This document shows positions 1-10,400 of a DNA stretch of 64,000 bases, one piece after another. Below the pieces are notes generated by a model that saw only the letters and a list, made by a program, of their open reading frames with translations, was not told the DNA's origin and searched no databases. Source of the DNA: Clostridiales bacterium (GTDB taxonomy: Bacteria; Bacillota; Clostridia; Peptostreptococcales; Anaerovoracaceae); assembly GCA_015258265.1 (NCBI GenBank), contig JABZIP010000006.1:1-64000 (forward strand). Direction: 5' to 3'. How positions within the stretch are numbered: position 1 is the first letter of the stretch; every line of letters starts with the position of its first letter. A program made the translations under genes and the position numbers.

Positions 1-51
1 AGTTCCGATGTTAATATGTGGCTTGTTTCTTTCAAATTTTTGCTTTGCCAT
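1..51 (-). CDS. tuf: Elongation factor Tu, N-terminal fragment (runs off window)
   Basis: The first 17 codons read MAKQKFERNKPHINIGT, the standard opening of bacterial EF-Tu, the GTPase that delivers aminoacyl-tRNA to the ribosome. The ATG lies at 49-51 and is preceded on the minus strand by the ribosome binding site AAGGAG. It sits directly downstream of fusA, the usual last position of the str operon. The rest of the gene is outside the window, so nothing can be said of its G domain or total length. Identity rests on the N-terminal match plus synteny. Confidence 0.9.
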   Translation of the reverse strand, partial: MAKQKFERNKPHINIGT

Positions 52-67
52 TTTTAATCTCCTTCTA

Positions 68-2131
68 CTATTTGTTTATTTTATCCAGCAGATTATCAGG
101 TAATTTTTCAAAATGATCCATCTGCATTACGTACACACCTCTACCCTGTGTCTTGGAACGCAAGTCTGTTGCATAACCAAACATCTCGGATAACGGTACC
201 ATTCCTCTAACAGCTACTGCACCGGCATTCATGTCGGAACCTTCGATTCGACCACGCCTTGAGCTGATATCCCCAATTACATCTCCCATGTAATCCTCAG
301 GAACAGTTACTTCTACCTTAAATATAGGTTCAAGCAGCACCGGCCCTGCTTTTTTGCAAGCCTCTCTAAATGCCATAGAAGCTGCAATCTTAAATGCCAT
401 TTCCGAAGAGTCGACTTCGTGGTAAGAACCGTCGTATAGTTCAACACCTACGTCCACTACATTGTAACCTGCAAGAGGTCCTGTCTGCATAGCTTCCTTG
501 ATACCTTCTTCGATTTTTGGAATATATTCCTTAGGAATAGCTCCTCCGACAATCGAATTTTTGAATTCAAATCCGGTTCCCGCTTCTCTTGGATAAACCT
601 TGATTTTAACATGACCGTATTGTCCACGACCACCGGACTGTTTTGCATACTTGTGGTCAATATCTGCAAGCTGCGTAATTGTTTCTTTGTAAGAAACCTG
701 AGGCTTGCCGACATTAGCTTCAACCTTAAACTCACGAAGCAATCTGTCTACGATTATTTCAAGGTGAAGTTCTCCCATACCTGCGATAATTGTCTGTCCC
801 GTTTCCGTATTTGTGTAAGTCTTGAATGTAGGATCTTCCTCCGCCAACTTGGCAAGTGCAATACCCATTTTTTCTTGACCTGCTTTTGTCTTAGGTTCTA
901 TTGCTATTTCGATAACAGGATCAGGGAATTCCATGGACTCCAATATGATTTCGTGTTTTTCATCACAAATCGTATCTCCTGTTGTTGTGTCTTTAAATCC
1001 AACCGCTGCCGCAATATCTCCCGAATAAACTTCACTTATTTCTTCTCTCTTGTCTGCGTGCATCTGAAGAATTCTTCCGATTCTTTCTTTTTTGCCCTTT
1101 GTTGAATTGTATACATAAGAGCCTGATGCAATGGTTCCCGAATAAACTCTGAAGAACGCCAGCTTTCCTACAAACGGATCCGCCATTATCTTGAACGCAA
1201 GCGCTGAGAACGGTTCGCTATCTGAAGCCTTTCTCTCGTCCTCTTCTCCAGTATCAGGATTTATTCCTTTAATTGCAGGGATATCGACAGGAGAAGGCAT
1301 ATAATCAACAACTGCGTCCAGCATCATCTGTACACCTTTGTTTCTGTACGCGGAACCGCAAGTAACAGGTACCATTTCTCCCGCAATTGTAGCCTTTCTA
1401 ATCGTATCCTTGATTTCCTTGACAGTAAGTTCTTCACCCTCGAGGAACTTCATTGTAAGCTCCTCATCACACTCGGCAACCGACTCGATCATTTTTTCTC
1501 TCCACTCGTTCGCCTTTTCTAACATTTCTGCTGGAATATCAGTGATTTCAAACTCTTTACCAAGGTCATCCTTGTATATCTCTGCTTTCATCTCTACTAA
1601 ATCGACAATTCCTATGAAACTATCTTCAACACCAATAGGAAGCTGGATAGGTACAGCATTTGCCTTCAATCTATCCTTAACCATGTCAACTACTCTATAG
1701 AAATTAGCTCCCAATATATCCATCTTATTTACAAAGATCATTCTAGGAACATTGTATTTGTCAGCCTGCCTCCAAACCGTTTCCGATTGTGGCTCTACGC
1801 CGCCCTTCGCACATAAAACAGTTACAGAACCGTCAAGAACTCTAAGAGATCTTTCTACTTCAACTGTAAAGTCTACATGGCCCGGTGTATCTATAATATT
1901 GATTCTATGGTTTTTCCACTGTGCTGTAGTAGCAGCAGAGGTTATTGTAATACCACGCTCCTTCTCCTGTTCCATCCAGTCCATCGTCGCTGCACCTTCA
2001 TGGGTTTCGCCAATCTTGTGAGTCTTTCCTGTATAAAACAAGATTCTTTCAGTCGTCGTAGTTTTTCCGGCATCGATGTGTGCCATGATACCGATATTTC
2101 TAGTCTTTTCCAACGAAAAAGCTCTAGGCAT
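68..2131 (-). CDS. fusA: Elongation factor G
   Basis: 687-residue translational GTPase that drives tRNA-mRNA translocation on the ribosome. The G1 loop AHIDAGKT is at residues 17-24, the G3 motif DTPGHVDF at 81-88 and the G4 motif NKMD at 135-138. The length and the C-terminal regions match canonical EF-G with domains I to V. The ATG follows AGGAGG at good spacing. It is the third gene of rpsL-rpsG-fusA-tuf and is expected to be cotranscribed with them. Nothing suggests truncation, and no fusidic acid resistance change was assessed. Confidence 0.98.
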   Translation of the reverse strand: MPRAFSLEKTRNIGIMAHIDAGKTTTTERILFYTGKTHKIGETHEGAATMDWMEQEKERGITITSAATTAQWKNHRINIIDTPGHVDFTVEVERSLRVLDGSVTVLCAKGGVEPQSETVWRQADKYNVPRMIFVNKMDILGANFYRVVDMVKDRLKANAVPIQLPIGVEDSFIGIVDLVEMKAEIYKDDLGKEFEITDIPAEMLEKANEWREKMIESVAECDEELTMKFLEGEELTVKEIKDTIRKATIAGEMVPVTCGSAYRNKGVQMMLDAVVDYMPSPVDIPAIKGINPDTGEEDERKASDSEPFSALAFKIMADPFVGKLAFFRVYSGTIASGSYVYNSTKGKKERIGRILQMHADKREEISEVYSGDIAAAVGFKDTTTGDTICDEKHEIILESMEFPDPVIEIAIEPKTKAGQEKMGIALAKLAEEDPTFKTYTNTETGQTIIAGMGELHLEIIVDRLLREFKVEANVGKPQVSYKETITQLADIDHKYAKQSGGRGQYGHVKIKVYPREAGTGFEFKNSIVGGAIPKEYIPKIEEGIKEAMQTGPLAGYNVVDVGVELYDGSYHEVDSSEMAFKIAASMAFREACKKAGPVLLEPIFKVEVTVPEDYMGDVIGDISSRRGRIEGSDMNAGAVAVRGMVPLSEMFGYATDLRSKTQGRGVYVMQMDHFEKLPDNLLDKINK

Positions 2132-2169
2132 AGTAATAATCCTCCTTTCCTGCTATTTTCTTTAAAATA

Positions 2170-2640
2170 CTACCATCTGTAATGTGCAAATGCCTTGTTT
2201 GCCTCTGCCATTTTGTGAGTATCTTCTTTCTTCTTTACAGAACCGCCGGTGTTATTAGATGCATCGATAAGCTCTTTTGCAAGCCTTTCGTACATAGTTT
2301 TTTCACCTCTGGCTCTAGTATACTTAGTCAGCCATCTAAGTCCTAAAGTTTGGCGTCTTTCAGCTCTAACTTCTACCGGTACCTGATAGTTCGCACCGCC
2401 GACTCTCCTAGCTCTTACTTCTACCTGCGGCATGATATTACTCATAGCCTTTTCGAATACCTCCATAGGTTCTTCGCCGGTTTGTTCTTTTATAATGTCG
2501 AATGCTCCATAAACAATTTTCTGCGCTACGCCTTTTTTTCCATCAAGCATAATGCTGTTTATTAGTTTCGCAACAACTGTATTGCCATAAACCGGATCCG
2601 GAAGTACTTCTCGCTTTGGTGTATTACCCTTTCTAGGCAC
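2170..2640 (-). CDS. rpsG: 30S ribosomal protein S7
   Basis: 156-residue S7, which nucleates assembly of the 30S head by binding the 3' major domain of 16S rRNA. The protein begins MPRKGNTPKREVLPDPVYGN and carries the conserved GGANYQVPVEVR stretch. The start codon is GTG (2638-2640), preceded by GGAGG eight bases upstream, so a non-ATG start is well supported. It lies 38 bases upstream of fusA. The unusual point is upstream: 521 bases separate it from rpsL, where tight coupling is the norm. Confidence 0.98.
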   Translation of the reverse strand: MPRKGNTPKREVLPDPVYGNTVVAKLINSIMLDGKKGVAQKIVYGAFDIIKEQTGEEPMEVFEKAMSNIMPQVEVRARRVGGANYQVPVEVRAERRQTLGLRWLTKYTRARGEKTMYERLAKELIDASNNTGGSVKKKEDTHKMAEANKAFAHYRW

Positions 2641-3161
2641 TTCTCTTCCCTCCTTGCTTGTTAATTTTTTAAATATCTTCGTTACTCGCGCTCACTGTGC
2701 TACTCATGTATGTCTTTATACATTCCGTTGCTCGCTCCCTTAGTGCCTCGCTCTTTAAAAAATTTCCTGCGCAATCTTCGCTATATCCAATTTTTCAAAG
2801 TTCTTTGTTCACGTCCACTTACCTGCTTTTGTATGCATGTCTACATTCCGCTATCGCTTCTTAGTGCCTCGCTCTTTAAAAAATTTCCTGCGCAATCTTC
2901 GCTATATCCAATTTTTCAAAGTTCCTTGCTCGCGTCCACTTAGGTGCTTGCATTCTGCCAAGTTACATAAAATATTTAAAAAAATCTAAAATTAAACTTC
3001 ACTGATTGCTAACAATCAATTACTCTTGCTTGCCTTAACATATTAGACAAGTAAGCTCGCATTCGGTACTCGACATTCTCAATTGAATGCCGTGGCGCAC
3101 ATATATATCTGAAATAATCTTACTATTAACCAGCCTATATAAAATCGCCCAAACCCGATTA
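2641..3161. other. Long non-coding gap between rpsL and rpsG
   Basis: No convincing gene lies in this 521-base interval; the short plus-strand frames across it have no family resemblance. It holds the imperfect duplication at 2740-2942 and a small perfect hairpin TGATTG-CTAA-CAATCA at 3003-3018. I found no good promoter or T-run terminator for rpsG in it. A gap this long inside the str operon is unusual, and insertion of a repetitive element is the simplest inference. Confidence 0.6.
2740..2942. repeat. Direct repeat, two 82-bp copies with a 121-bp period
   Basis: The copies lie at 2740-2821 and 2861-2942, starting TTAGTGCCTCGCTC and ending CGTCCACTTA. They differ at only three positions, near the right end. 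The 39 bases between them resemble the sequence just left of copy one (both contain ACATTCCG), and the stretch around 2680-2735 looks like a more diverged third partial unit. This is best read as a tandem array of roughly 120-bp units. It is non-coding, and no terminal inverted repeats or transposase are visible. Confidence 0.85.
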
Positions 3162-3584
3162 CTATTTCTTCGCAGCCTTTGGTTTCTTTGCTCCGTATTT
3201 GGAACGAGCCTGCATTCTGTCTTTAACTCCGGCAGTATCGAGCGTACCTCTAACTATGTGGTAACGCACACCCGGAAGGTCCTTAACTCTTCCGCCTCTA
3301 ATAAGAACAACACTGTGCTCCTGCAAGTTGTGTCCGATTCCCGGAATATAAGCTGTAACTTCTATTCCGTTTGTAAGACGAACCCTTGCTACTTTTCTAA
3401 GAGCCGAGTTAGGCTTTTTAGGTGTAACTGTTTTTACCGCCGTGCATACGCCTCTCTTTTGAGGGGATGCCACATCTGTGCTTTCTCTTTTAAGTGAATT
3501 CAATCCCTTTAAAAGAGCAGGTGCTGTAGATTTCTTTACTGCAGATTTTCTTCCCTGACGCACTAATTGGTTAATAGTAGGCAT
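3162..3584 (-). CDS. rpsL: 30S ribosomal protein S12
   Basis: 140-residue S12, part of the decoding centre. The conserved TPKKPNSALRK segment is intact with wild-type lysines at the usual streptomycin-resistance position, and GIEVTAYIPGIGHNLQEHS follows. The ATG is preceded by AAAGGAG. It is the first gene of rpsL-rpsG-fusA-tuf, with its own predicted sigma-A promoter at 3669-3697, so this operon need not depend on readthrough from rpoBC. The C-terminal lysine-rich tail is slightly extended relative to the shortest S12 proteins. Confidence 0.98.
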   Translation of the reverse strand: MPTINQLVRQGRKSAVKKSTAPALLKGLNSLKRESTDVASPQKRGVCTAVKTVTPKKPNSALRKVARVRLTNGIEVTAYIPGIGHNLQEHSVVLIRGGRVKDLPGVRYHIVRGTLDTAGVKDRMQARSKYGAKKPKAAKK

Positions 3585-3668
3585 TATTTTCTCCTTTCCT
3601 AAAAATTATTTGCAGTTTCCTGCTATATGATTAAGTTCACTATTTGCATAGCAAACAAAACCTCTGAA

Positions 3669-3697
3669 ATTTTAACATATCTTTGCTAAAAAGTCAA
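3669..3697 (-). promoter_or_regulatory. Sigma-A promoter for rpsL-rpsG-fusA-tuf
   Basis: On the minus strand TTGACT and TAAAAT are separated by 17 bases. The predicted start lies about 75 bases upstream of rpsL. It sits in the 124-base rpoC-rpsL gap, right after the rpoC stop codon. Confidence 0.75.
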
Positions 3698-3708
3698 GTC
3701 CAATCTAC

Positions 3709-6700
3709 TTATTCAAAACTCAAATCATCCAGTTCGCCGTTCAGGTCGTCAAAATCTCTGATACTTGCCCCTGTAAAATCGCCTTCCGCAATATTTTCCA
3801 TATCGCCAAGTTCTTCAAAATTTTCAACTTCCTCGTCAAGTTCTTTTTGCGAGAACGACTCCATCAATTCGGTATTCACACCGTAATCGACCTCGATGCT
3901 CTTATATCGCTTCATACCTGTTCCTGCAGGTATCAACTTACCGATGATTACATTCTCCTTAAGTCCCGATAATGTATCTTTTTTACCCTTTATCGCAGCA
4001 TCCGTAAGAACCCTTGTGGTTTCTTGGAATGAAGCCGCTGACAAGAATGACGGTGTTGCAAGCGAAGCCTTCGTAATTCCAAGCAATACATCTCTGCCAT
4101 ATGCCGGCTCTTTGTTTTCCTCGATTGCCTTTTCATTTGCCTCCTGCAAATCAAAGCGGGTATATAGTCCTCCCGGAAGCAAGTTTGTTTCACCTGCGTC
4201 TTCGATTTTTACCTTTGAAAGCATCTGGCTCACGATTACTTCGATGTGCTTATCGTTTATATCTACACCTTGTTGCTTATAAACTCGCTGAACTTCCTTC
4301 AGCAAATATTCATAAACCCCGTAAACACCGTTTAGTCTAAGTATATCGTTTGGATTTAGCGGACCGCTTGTGATAGCTTGTCCTGCTTTTATTTCATCTC
4401 CTTCGTTTACGATTATTCTTGCACCGTAAGGAACTACATATACAGTTTCCTCGTCGCCCTGAACAACTACTTCCGTTTTGTTATCGCTGCGCACCGCTAT
4501 AGATATTACCGTTCCGTCAGCCTCGCAAATTTCCGCAATACCCTTAGGTTTTCTTGCCTCGAACAATTCCTCTACTCTCGGTAGACCTTGTGTAATATCG
4601 CTACCCGCAACGCCTCCTGTATGGAACGTTCTCATTGTAAGCTGAGTTCCCGGTTCTCCTATGGATTGTGCTGCTGTAATTCCAACCGCTTCACCTATAT
4701 TTACGGTTTCGCCTGTAGCAAGATTTCTACCGTAACACTTAGCGCATACTCCTGTCTTGCAATTGCATTTCAAGATAGATCTGATTTTAACCTTACGGAT
4801 TCCGGATTCTTCTATCTTTTCAGCCGCTGCTTCTGTAATTTCTTCGTTTTGAGCGACTATCAATTCTCCGCCCGGTACATATATATCGTTGAAAGCAGTT
4901 CTTCCGATGATTCTTGCCTTTAGCGGTTCTATCACAGCCTTGCCGTCGACAAATGCCTCAACATCAATTCCCTCGTCAGTTCCGCAATCAAACTCGCGAA
5001 CTATTACGTTGTGTGATACATCTACAAGTCTTCTGGTCAAATATCCGGAGTCCGCTGTTCTGAGAGCTGTATCCGCAAGACCTTTTCTTGCACCGTTACT
5101 CGATATGAAGTAATCCAGTACAGAAAGTCCTTCTCTAAAGTTTGCTTTAATTGGAATTTCTATAGTCTTTCCGGCTGCATTCGCCATCAGTCCACGCATA
5201 CCTCCAACCTGCTTAATCTGGTTCTTGCTTCCACGGGCTCCCGAGTGTGCCATGATATACAAATTGTTCAGCGTACCAAGAGATGCCATAAGTGCGTCAG
5301 CCACATCGTCTGTCGCCTTATTCCAAATCTTAATTACCTGGTCATATCTTTCTTGGTTGGAAACAAGTCCTGCCCCGTACGCCTTTTCGTACTTGTCTAC
5401 CTGTTCCTCCGCTTTCGCTATAATGTCAAATTTTTCCTTTGGTATTTCCATATCGGAAACGCTTATCGTTACAGCACCCTTCGTGGAATAATGGAATCCC
5501 ATATCCTTTATCGCATCGAGCATCAACGCCGTTCCCGTGTTTCCGTGCACCCTATAGCACTTGTCTATGATAAGTCCCAGCTTCTTCTTGTCGCACAGGA
5601 AATCTACCTCAAGCGAGTATTTGTCTACCGTTCTGTCTACAAAACCTAAATCCTGCGGTATGTTTGAATTGAAAATAAATCTTCCAACTGTAGATTCAAC
5701 CAATTTCCCTGTCTTGTCGTCTTCGCCTGCAAACATTCTTACCTTAACTTTGGCATGGATTCCGACTACCTTTGTCTGGTATGCCATCATCATTTCGTTA
5801 AGATCTGTAAATATTTTGCCATCGCCTTTTTCAGCTGCGGTATTCCTTTCTTCAACCCCCGGATGCGTCAAATAGTAACTACCCAGAATCATATCCTGTG
5901 TAGGTGTCGTAATAGGCGATCCGTCCTTAGGCGCAAGGATATTATTTACCGAAAGCATAAGGAATCTGGCTTCCGCCTGCGCTTCTACCGATAGCGGTAC
6001 ATGTACAGCCATCTGGTCTCCGTCAAAGTCCGCATTAAATGCAGTACAAACCAAAGGATGCAGCTTTATCGCTTTTCCTTCAACAAGTACAGGTTCGAAT
6101 GCCTGAATACCCAGTCTATGTAGCGTAGGGGCACGGTTAAGCATTACAGGATGTTCCTTTATAACGCTTTCAAGCACGTCCCAAACCTCTACACGCACCT
6201 TTTCAACCATTCTTTTTGCTCGTTTTATGTTATGTGCCTGTCCGTCTTGAACAAGTTTCTTCATTATGAACGGCTTAAACAGCTCCAAAGCCATTTGTTT
6301 TGGAAGCCCGCACTGATAGAACCTAAGCTCAGGTCCTACAACGATTACCGAACGGCCGGAATAGTCAACACGCTTACCAAGCAAATTCTGCCTAAATCTT
6401 CCCTGTTTTCCCTTTAACATATCCGACAAGGATTTCAAAGGTCTTGCTCCGGGACCTGTAACAGGTCTGCCCCTCCTACCGTTGTCAATCAATGCGTCTA
6501 CTGCTTCTTGAAGCATTCTTTTTTCATTTCTTACTATGATATCCGGTGCTCCAAGTTCCAGCAATCTTTTTAGTCTATTATTTCTGTTTATAACCCTTCT
6601 GTAAAGATCGTTTAAGTCTGACGTTGCAAATCGTCCGCCGTCAAGTTGTACCATAGGTCGAAGATCCGGCGGTATTACCGGCACGACTTCGAGAATCATA

Positions 6701-7398
6701 TTTTCAGGTCTGTTTCCGGAAGTCCTAAGTGCCTCTATAACTTCAAGTCTTCTAACTATCCTTATTTTCTTTTGTCCCGATGCGTCAATCAGCTTTTCGC
6801 GAAGCTCGTCCGCAAGTTCCTCTAAATCAATATCTGCAAGGAGCTTTCTAATAGTTTCGGCGCCCATTCCTGCCGAAAAAGCATCGCCGTATTCTTCCTT
6901 GCTGTCGCGATATTGTTGCTCTGTCAAAATTTCCTTATACGCAAATCTTGTGTCGCCCGGATCTGTTACAATATATGCGGCAAAGTACAGGACTCTTTCC
7001 AAATTTCTAGGAGATATATCGAGCACCAAACCTATCCTGCTTGGAATACCCTTAAAATACCAAATGTGCGAAACCGGAGCTGCAAGCTCTATATGTCCCA
7101 TTCTTTCACGCCTTACCTTCGCGCGTGTAACCTCTACACCGCAACGGTCGCATACTATTCCCTTGTCTCGGATTCGTTTGTACTTTCCGCAATGGCATTC
7201 CCAATCCTTTGTAGGTCCGAAAATCCTTTCACAAAACAATCCGTCCGTTTCGGGTTTTAGCGTTCTATAGTTGATTGTTTCAGGTTTTGTTACCTCACCA
7301 TGTGACCAACTTCTAATTTTCTCAGTAGATGCCAAATGTATCTGTAAAGCCTGAAAATTGTTTAATTCGTAATTGCTATTTTCACTCAAGAAGCCCAT
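3709..7398 (-). CDS. rpoC: RNA polymerase subunit beta'
   Basis: 1229-residue beta' subunit. The catalytic NADFDGD motif that holds the active-site magnesium is at residues 455-461. The N-terminal zinc site uses CHC and CDRC around residues 68-86, and the second zinc cluster CNCKTGVCAKC lies in the C-terminal half. It begins 8 bases after rpoB stops, so they are cotranscribed. The ATG is almost touching a GGGGG ribosome binding site; the TTG three codons in would be better spaced, so the exact start is uncertain by a few residues. The C-terminus is acidic. Confidence 0.98.
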   Translation of the reverse strand: MGFLSENSNYELNNFQALQIHLASTEKIRSWSHGEVTKPETINYRTLKPETDGLFCERIFGPTKDWECHCGKYKRIRDKGIVCDRCGVEVTRAKVRRERMGHIELAAPVSHIWYFKGIPSRIGLVLDISPRNLERVLYFAAYIVTDPGDTRFAYKEILTEQQYRDSKEEYGDAFSAGMGAETIRKLLADIDLEELADELREKLIDASGQKKIRIVRRLEVIEALRTSGNRPENMILEVVPVIPPDLRPMVQLDGGRFATSDLNDLYRRVINRNNRLKRLLELGAPDIIVRNEKRMLQEAVDALIDNGRRGRPVTGPGARPLKSLSDMLKGKQGRFRQNLLGKRVDYSGRSVIVVGPELRFYQCGLPKQMALELFKPFIMKKLVQDGQAHNIKRAKRMVEKVRVEVWDVLESVIKEHPVMLNRAPTLHRLGIQAFEPVLVEGKAIKLHPLVCTAFNADFDGDQMAVHVPLSVEAQAEARFLMLSVNNILAPKDGSPITTPTQDMILGSYYLTHPGVEERNTAAEKGDGKIFTDLNEMMMAYQTKVVGIHAKVKVRMFAGEDDKTGKLVESTVGRFIFNSNIPQDLGFVDRTVDKYSLEVDFLCDKKKLGLIIDKCYRVHGNTGTALMLDAIKDMGFHYSTKGAVTISVSDMEIPKEKFDIIAKAEEQVDKYEKAYGAGLVSNQERYDQVIKIWNKATDDVADALMASLGTLNNLYIMAHSGARGSKNQIKQVGGMRGLMANAAGKTIEIPIKANFREGLSVLDYFISSNGARKGLADTALRTADSGYLTRRLVDVSHNVIVREFDCGTDEGIDVEAFVDGKAVIEPLKARIIGRTAFNDIYVPGGELIVAQNEEITEAAAEKIEESGIRKVKIRSILKCNCKTGVCAKCYGRNLATGETVNIGEAVGITAAQSIGEPGTQLTMRTFHTGGVAGSDITQGLPRVEELFEARKPKGIAEICEADGTVISIAVRSDNKTEVVVQGDEETVYVVPYGARIIVNEGDEIKAGQAITSGPLNPNDILRLNGVYGVYEYLLKEVQRVYKQQGVDINDKHIEVIVSQMLSKVKIEDAGETNLLPGGLYTRFDLQEANEKAIEENKEPAYGRDVLLGITKASLATPSFLSAASFQETTRVLTDAAIKGKKDTLSGLKENVIIGKLIPAGTGMKRYKSIEVDYGVNTELMESFSQKELDEEVENFEELGDMENIAEGDFTGASIRDFDDLNGELDDLSFE

Positions 7399-7406
7399 CC
7401 CCCTTC

Positions 7407-10400
7407 TTATATATCTGAAACTTCGACAATTTCATCATCAAAATTTGGCTGTGCGTCCTCGTCTTCCAAGTTCACAAAATCCGCGTCATCCTCAAAATCA
7501 TCATCTATATCAAAGTCTGAATCGAGTTCGAAATCATCGTCCTCGTAATCATCTTCGTCATATTCGCGATACATTCTAGGTGCCTGCGTGATTTCTGAAG
7601 AATCTTTAATTTCAACCTCTTTATCATCATCTGTAAGCACTTTGATATCGAGTCCAAGGCTCTGCATTTCTTTAATTAGTACCTTGAAAGATTCAGGTAT
7701 TCCAGGTTCAGGAATGTTTTCACCCTTAACTATAGCCTCGTAAGCCTTTACTCTTCCAACAACATCATCGGACTTGAATGTCAATATTTCCTGTAAAACA
7801 TGAGCTGCTCCGTACGCTTCGAGCGCCCAAACTTCCATCTCTCCGAAACGCTGTCCGCCAAACTGAGCTTTACCGCCCAAAGGTTGCTGCGTTACGAGTG
7901 AGTACGGTCCGGTACTTCTTGCGTGTATCTTGTCATCAACCAAATGGTGGAGTTTGAGCATATACATATAGCCCACAGTTACAGGGTTGTCGAAATATTC
8001 GCCCGTTCTTCCGTCTCGAAGCGGTAATTTTCCCGTCTTTGAATATCCGCAATCTCCGAGTATGTCGATTATATCCATCTCGCTTGCTCCGTCAAATACA
8101 GGCGTTTCAATATACCAATCTTTGTATTTTGCAGCAAGTCCCAAGTGCACCTCAAGTACCTGTCCTACGTTCATACGGGAAGGTACTCCGAGAGGATTAA
8201 GCATTACCTCAAGCGGGGTTCCGTCCTCCATAAACGGCATATCTTCTTCAGGTAATATTCTCGATATTACACCCTTGTTTCCATGTCGCCCTGCCATTTT
8301 GTCGCCGACGCTGATTTTTCTCTTGGTCATTATATAGCATCGTACAACTTTGCTCACACCTGCAGGAAGCTCATCTCCCGACTCTCTTGAGAACAGCTTA
8401 ACATCTACAACTATTCCTGTTTCTCCGTGCGGCACTTTAAGCGATGTGTCTCTCACTTCTCTCGCTTTTTCACCGAAAATCGCACGAAGCAATCTTTCTT
8501 CTGCAGTAAGCTCGGTTTCACCCTTCGGCGTAACCTTTCCGACCAGGATATCTCCCGGTCTTACCTCCGCACCTATTCTAATAATTCCGTTTTCATCAAG
8601 ATCCTTCAAAGCATCCTCGCCCACATTCGGAATATCGCGAGTGATTTCCTCCGGCCCCAGCTTAGTATCTCTTGCCTCGGATTCATATTCTTCTATATGT
8701 AATGTTGTCAGTTTATCTTCCATTACAAGGCGTTCATTCAATATTATAGCGTCCTCGTAATTGTAACCTTCCCATGTCATGAAGCCTATCAGGAGATTTC
8801 TTCCGAGTGCTATTTCGCCCTTGTCAGTCGACGGACCGTCAGCTATTACTTCTCCTTGCTCTATCTTCTCTCCATGATAAACTATCGGTCTTTGATTGAT
8901 GCAGGTACTCTGGTTTGCGCGCTTAAACTTAAGCAAATTGTAAGTATCCTTTTCGCCGTTATCATCACGCTTTATCACTATCTTTGTAGCATCTACATAA
9001 TCAACCGTTCCCGCGTGCTTGGCAAGTACTACAACTCCCGAATCGCGTGCAGCCTTGTACTCCATACCTGTACCTACAAACGGCGCATCCGGTATCAAAA
9101 GCGGAACCGCCTGTCTTTGCATGTTTGAACCCATAAGTGCACGGTTCGCGTCGTCGTTTTCAAGGAACGGAATCATCGCTGTTGCAACAGATACTACCTG
9201 TTTAGGTGATACGTCCATATAATCTATGAGTTCTTTTGGAACAAGGTCGATTTCTCCGCCCGCGCCCCTTGAAGCAACTTTCATATTTACAAAGCGATTT
9301 TCGGAATCAAGCGGTTCGTTCGCCTGTGCAACAATCAGCTTCTCTTCCTGATCTGCCGTCAAATATTCCACATATTCCAAAACTTTTCCTGTTTCCTTGT
9401 CAACCGGTCTATAAGGTGCTTCTATAAATCCATACTCGTTGATTCTTGCATATGTCGAAAGCGAACCGATAAGACCTATGTTAGGTCCTTCCGGGGTTTC
9501 TATAGGACACATTCTTCCGTAATGCGAATAGTGAACATCTCGCACTTCAAATCCCGCTCTTTCTCTCGAAAGACCTCCCGGTCCCAAAGCGGAGAGCCTT
9601 CTTTTGTGAGTAAGCTCTGCAAGAGGGTTCGTTTGGTCCATGAACTGAGACAACTGTGAACTTCCAAAGAACTCCTTGATAGCCGCTGTAACAGGCTTTA
9701 TATTTATAAGCGTTTGCGGTTTAACTTCGGTCGTTTCATTTGTAGTCATCTTCTCTTTTACAACTCTTTCCATTCTCGCAAGTCCGATTCTGAACTGATT
9801 TTGTAAAAGTTCACCAACAGTTCTAAGTCTTCTGTTTCCAAGATGATCTATGTCGTCTACAGTGCCTATACCTTCGCTCAAATTCAATATATAACTGATT
9901 GAAGCAATGATTTCGTCAACCAAAATATGCTTTGGCGACAACTCGTTTTTCCTTAATACAAGTGCTTCTCTTATTTCTTCTTCTGTGTGATTTTCTTCGA
10001 GTATATTCATAAGGACAGGATAATACGCCTTGCCCGGTAATTTCATATCGCTTAAATCAAAATCTATATATGCGGAAAAATCAACGAACGGGCTTCCTAT
10101 AACCTTGACTTTCTTTGTTTCATCCACATTGCTGTAAACATATACTTCTTTTACACCGGTGTTTTGAATAGCATTTGCCATATCGGCATTAAGTCTTTCG
10201 CCGTCTTCTGCAATCAGCTCCCCTGTATTCGGATCAAATACATCTTCCGCTATAACATTGCCTTCAAGTCTGTTCGCAAGTCCGAGCTTTTTGTTGTACT
10301 TATATCTGCCTACTTTCGCCAAATCATAACGCTTAGGATCGAACAAAAGTGCATCCAAAAACGATTTTGCACTTTCTATTGTAGGCGGCTCTCCCGGTCT

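Noticed and set aside
2641..3161. CRISPR array in the rpsL-rpsG repeats
   Set aside because: The repeats are 82 bases long with only two clear copies and no cas genes; spacing does not fit CRISPR.
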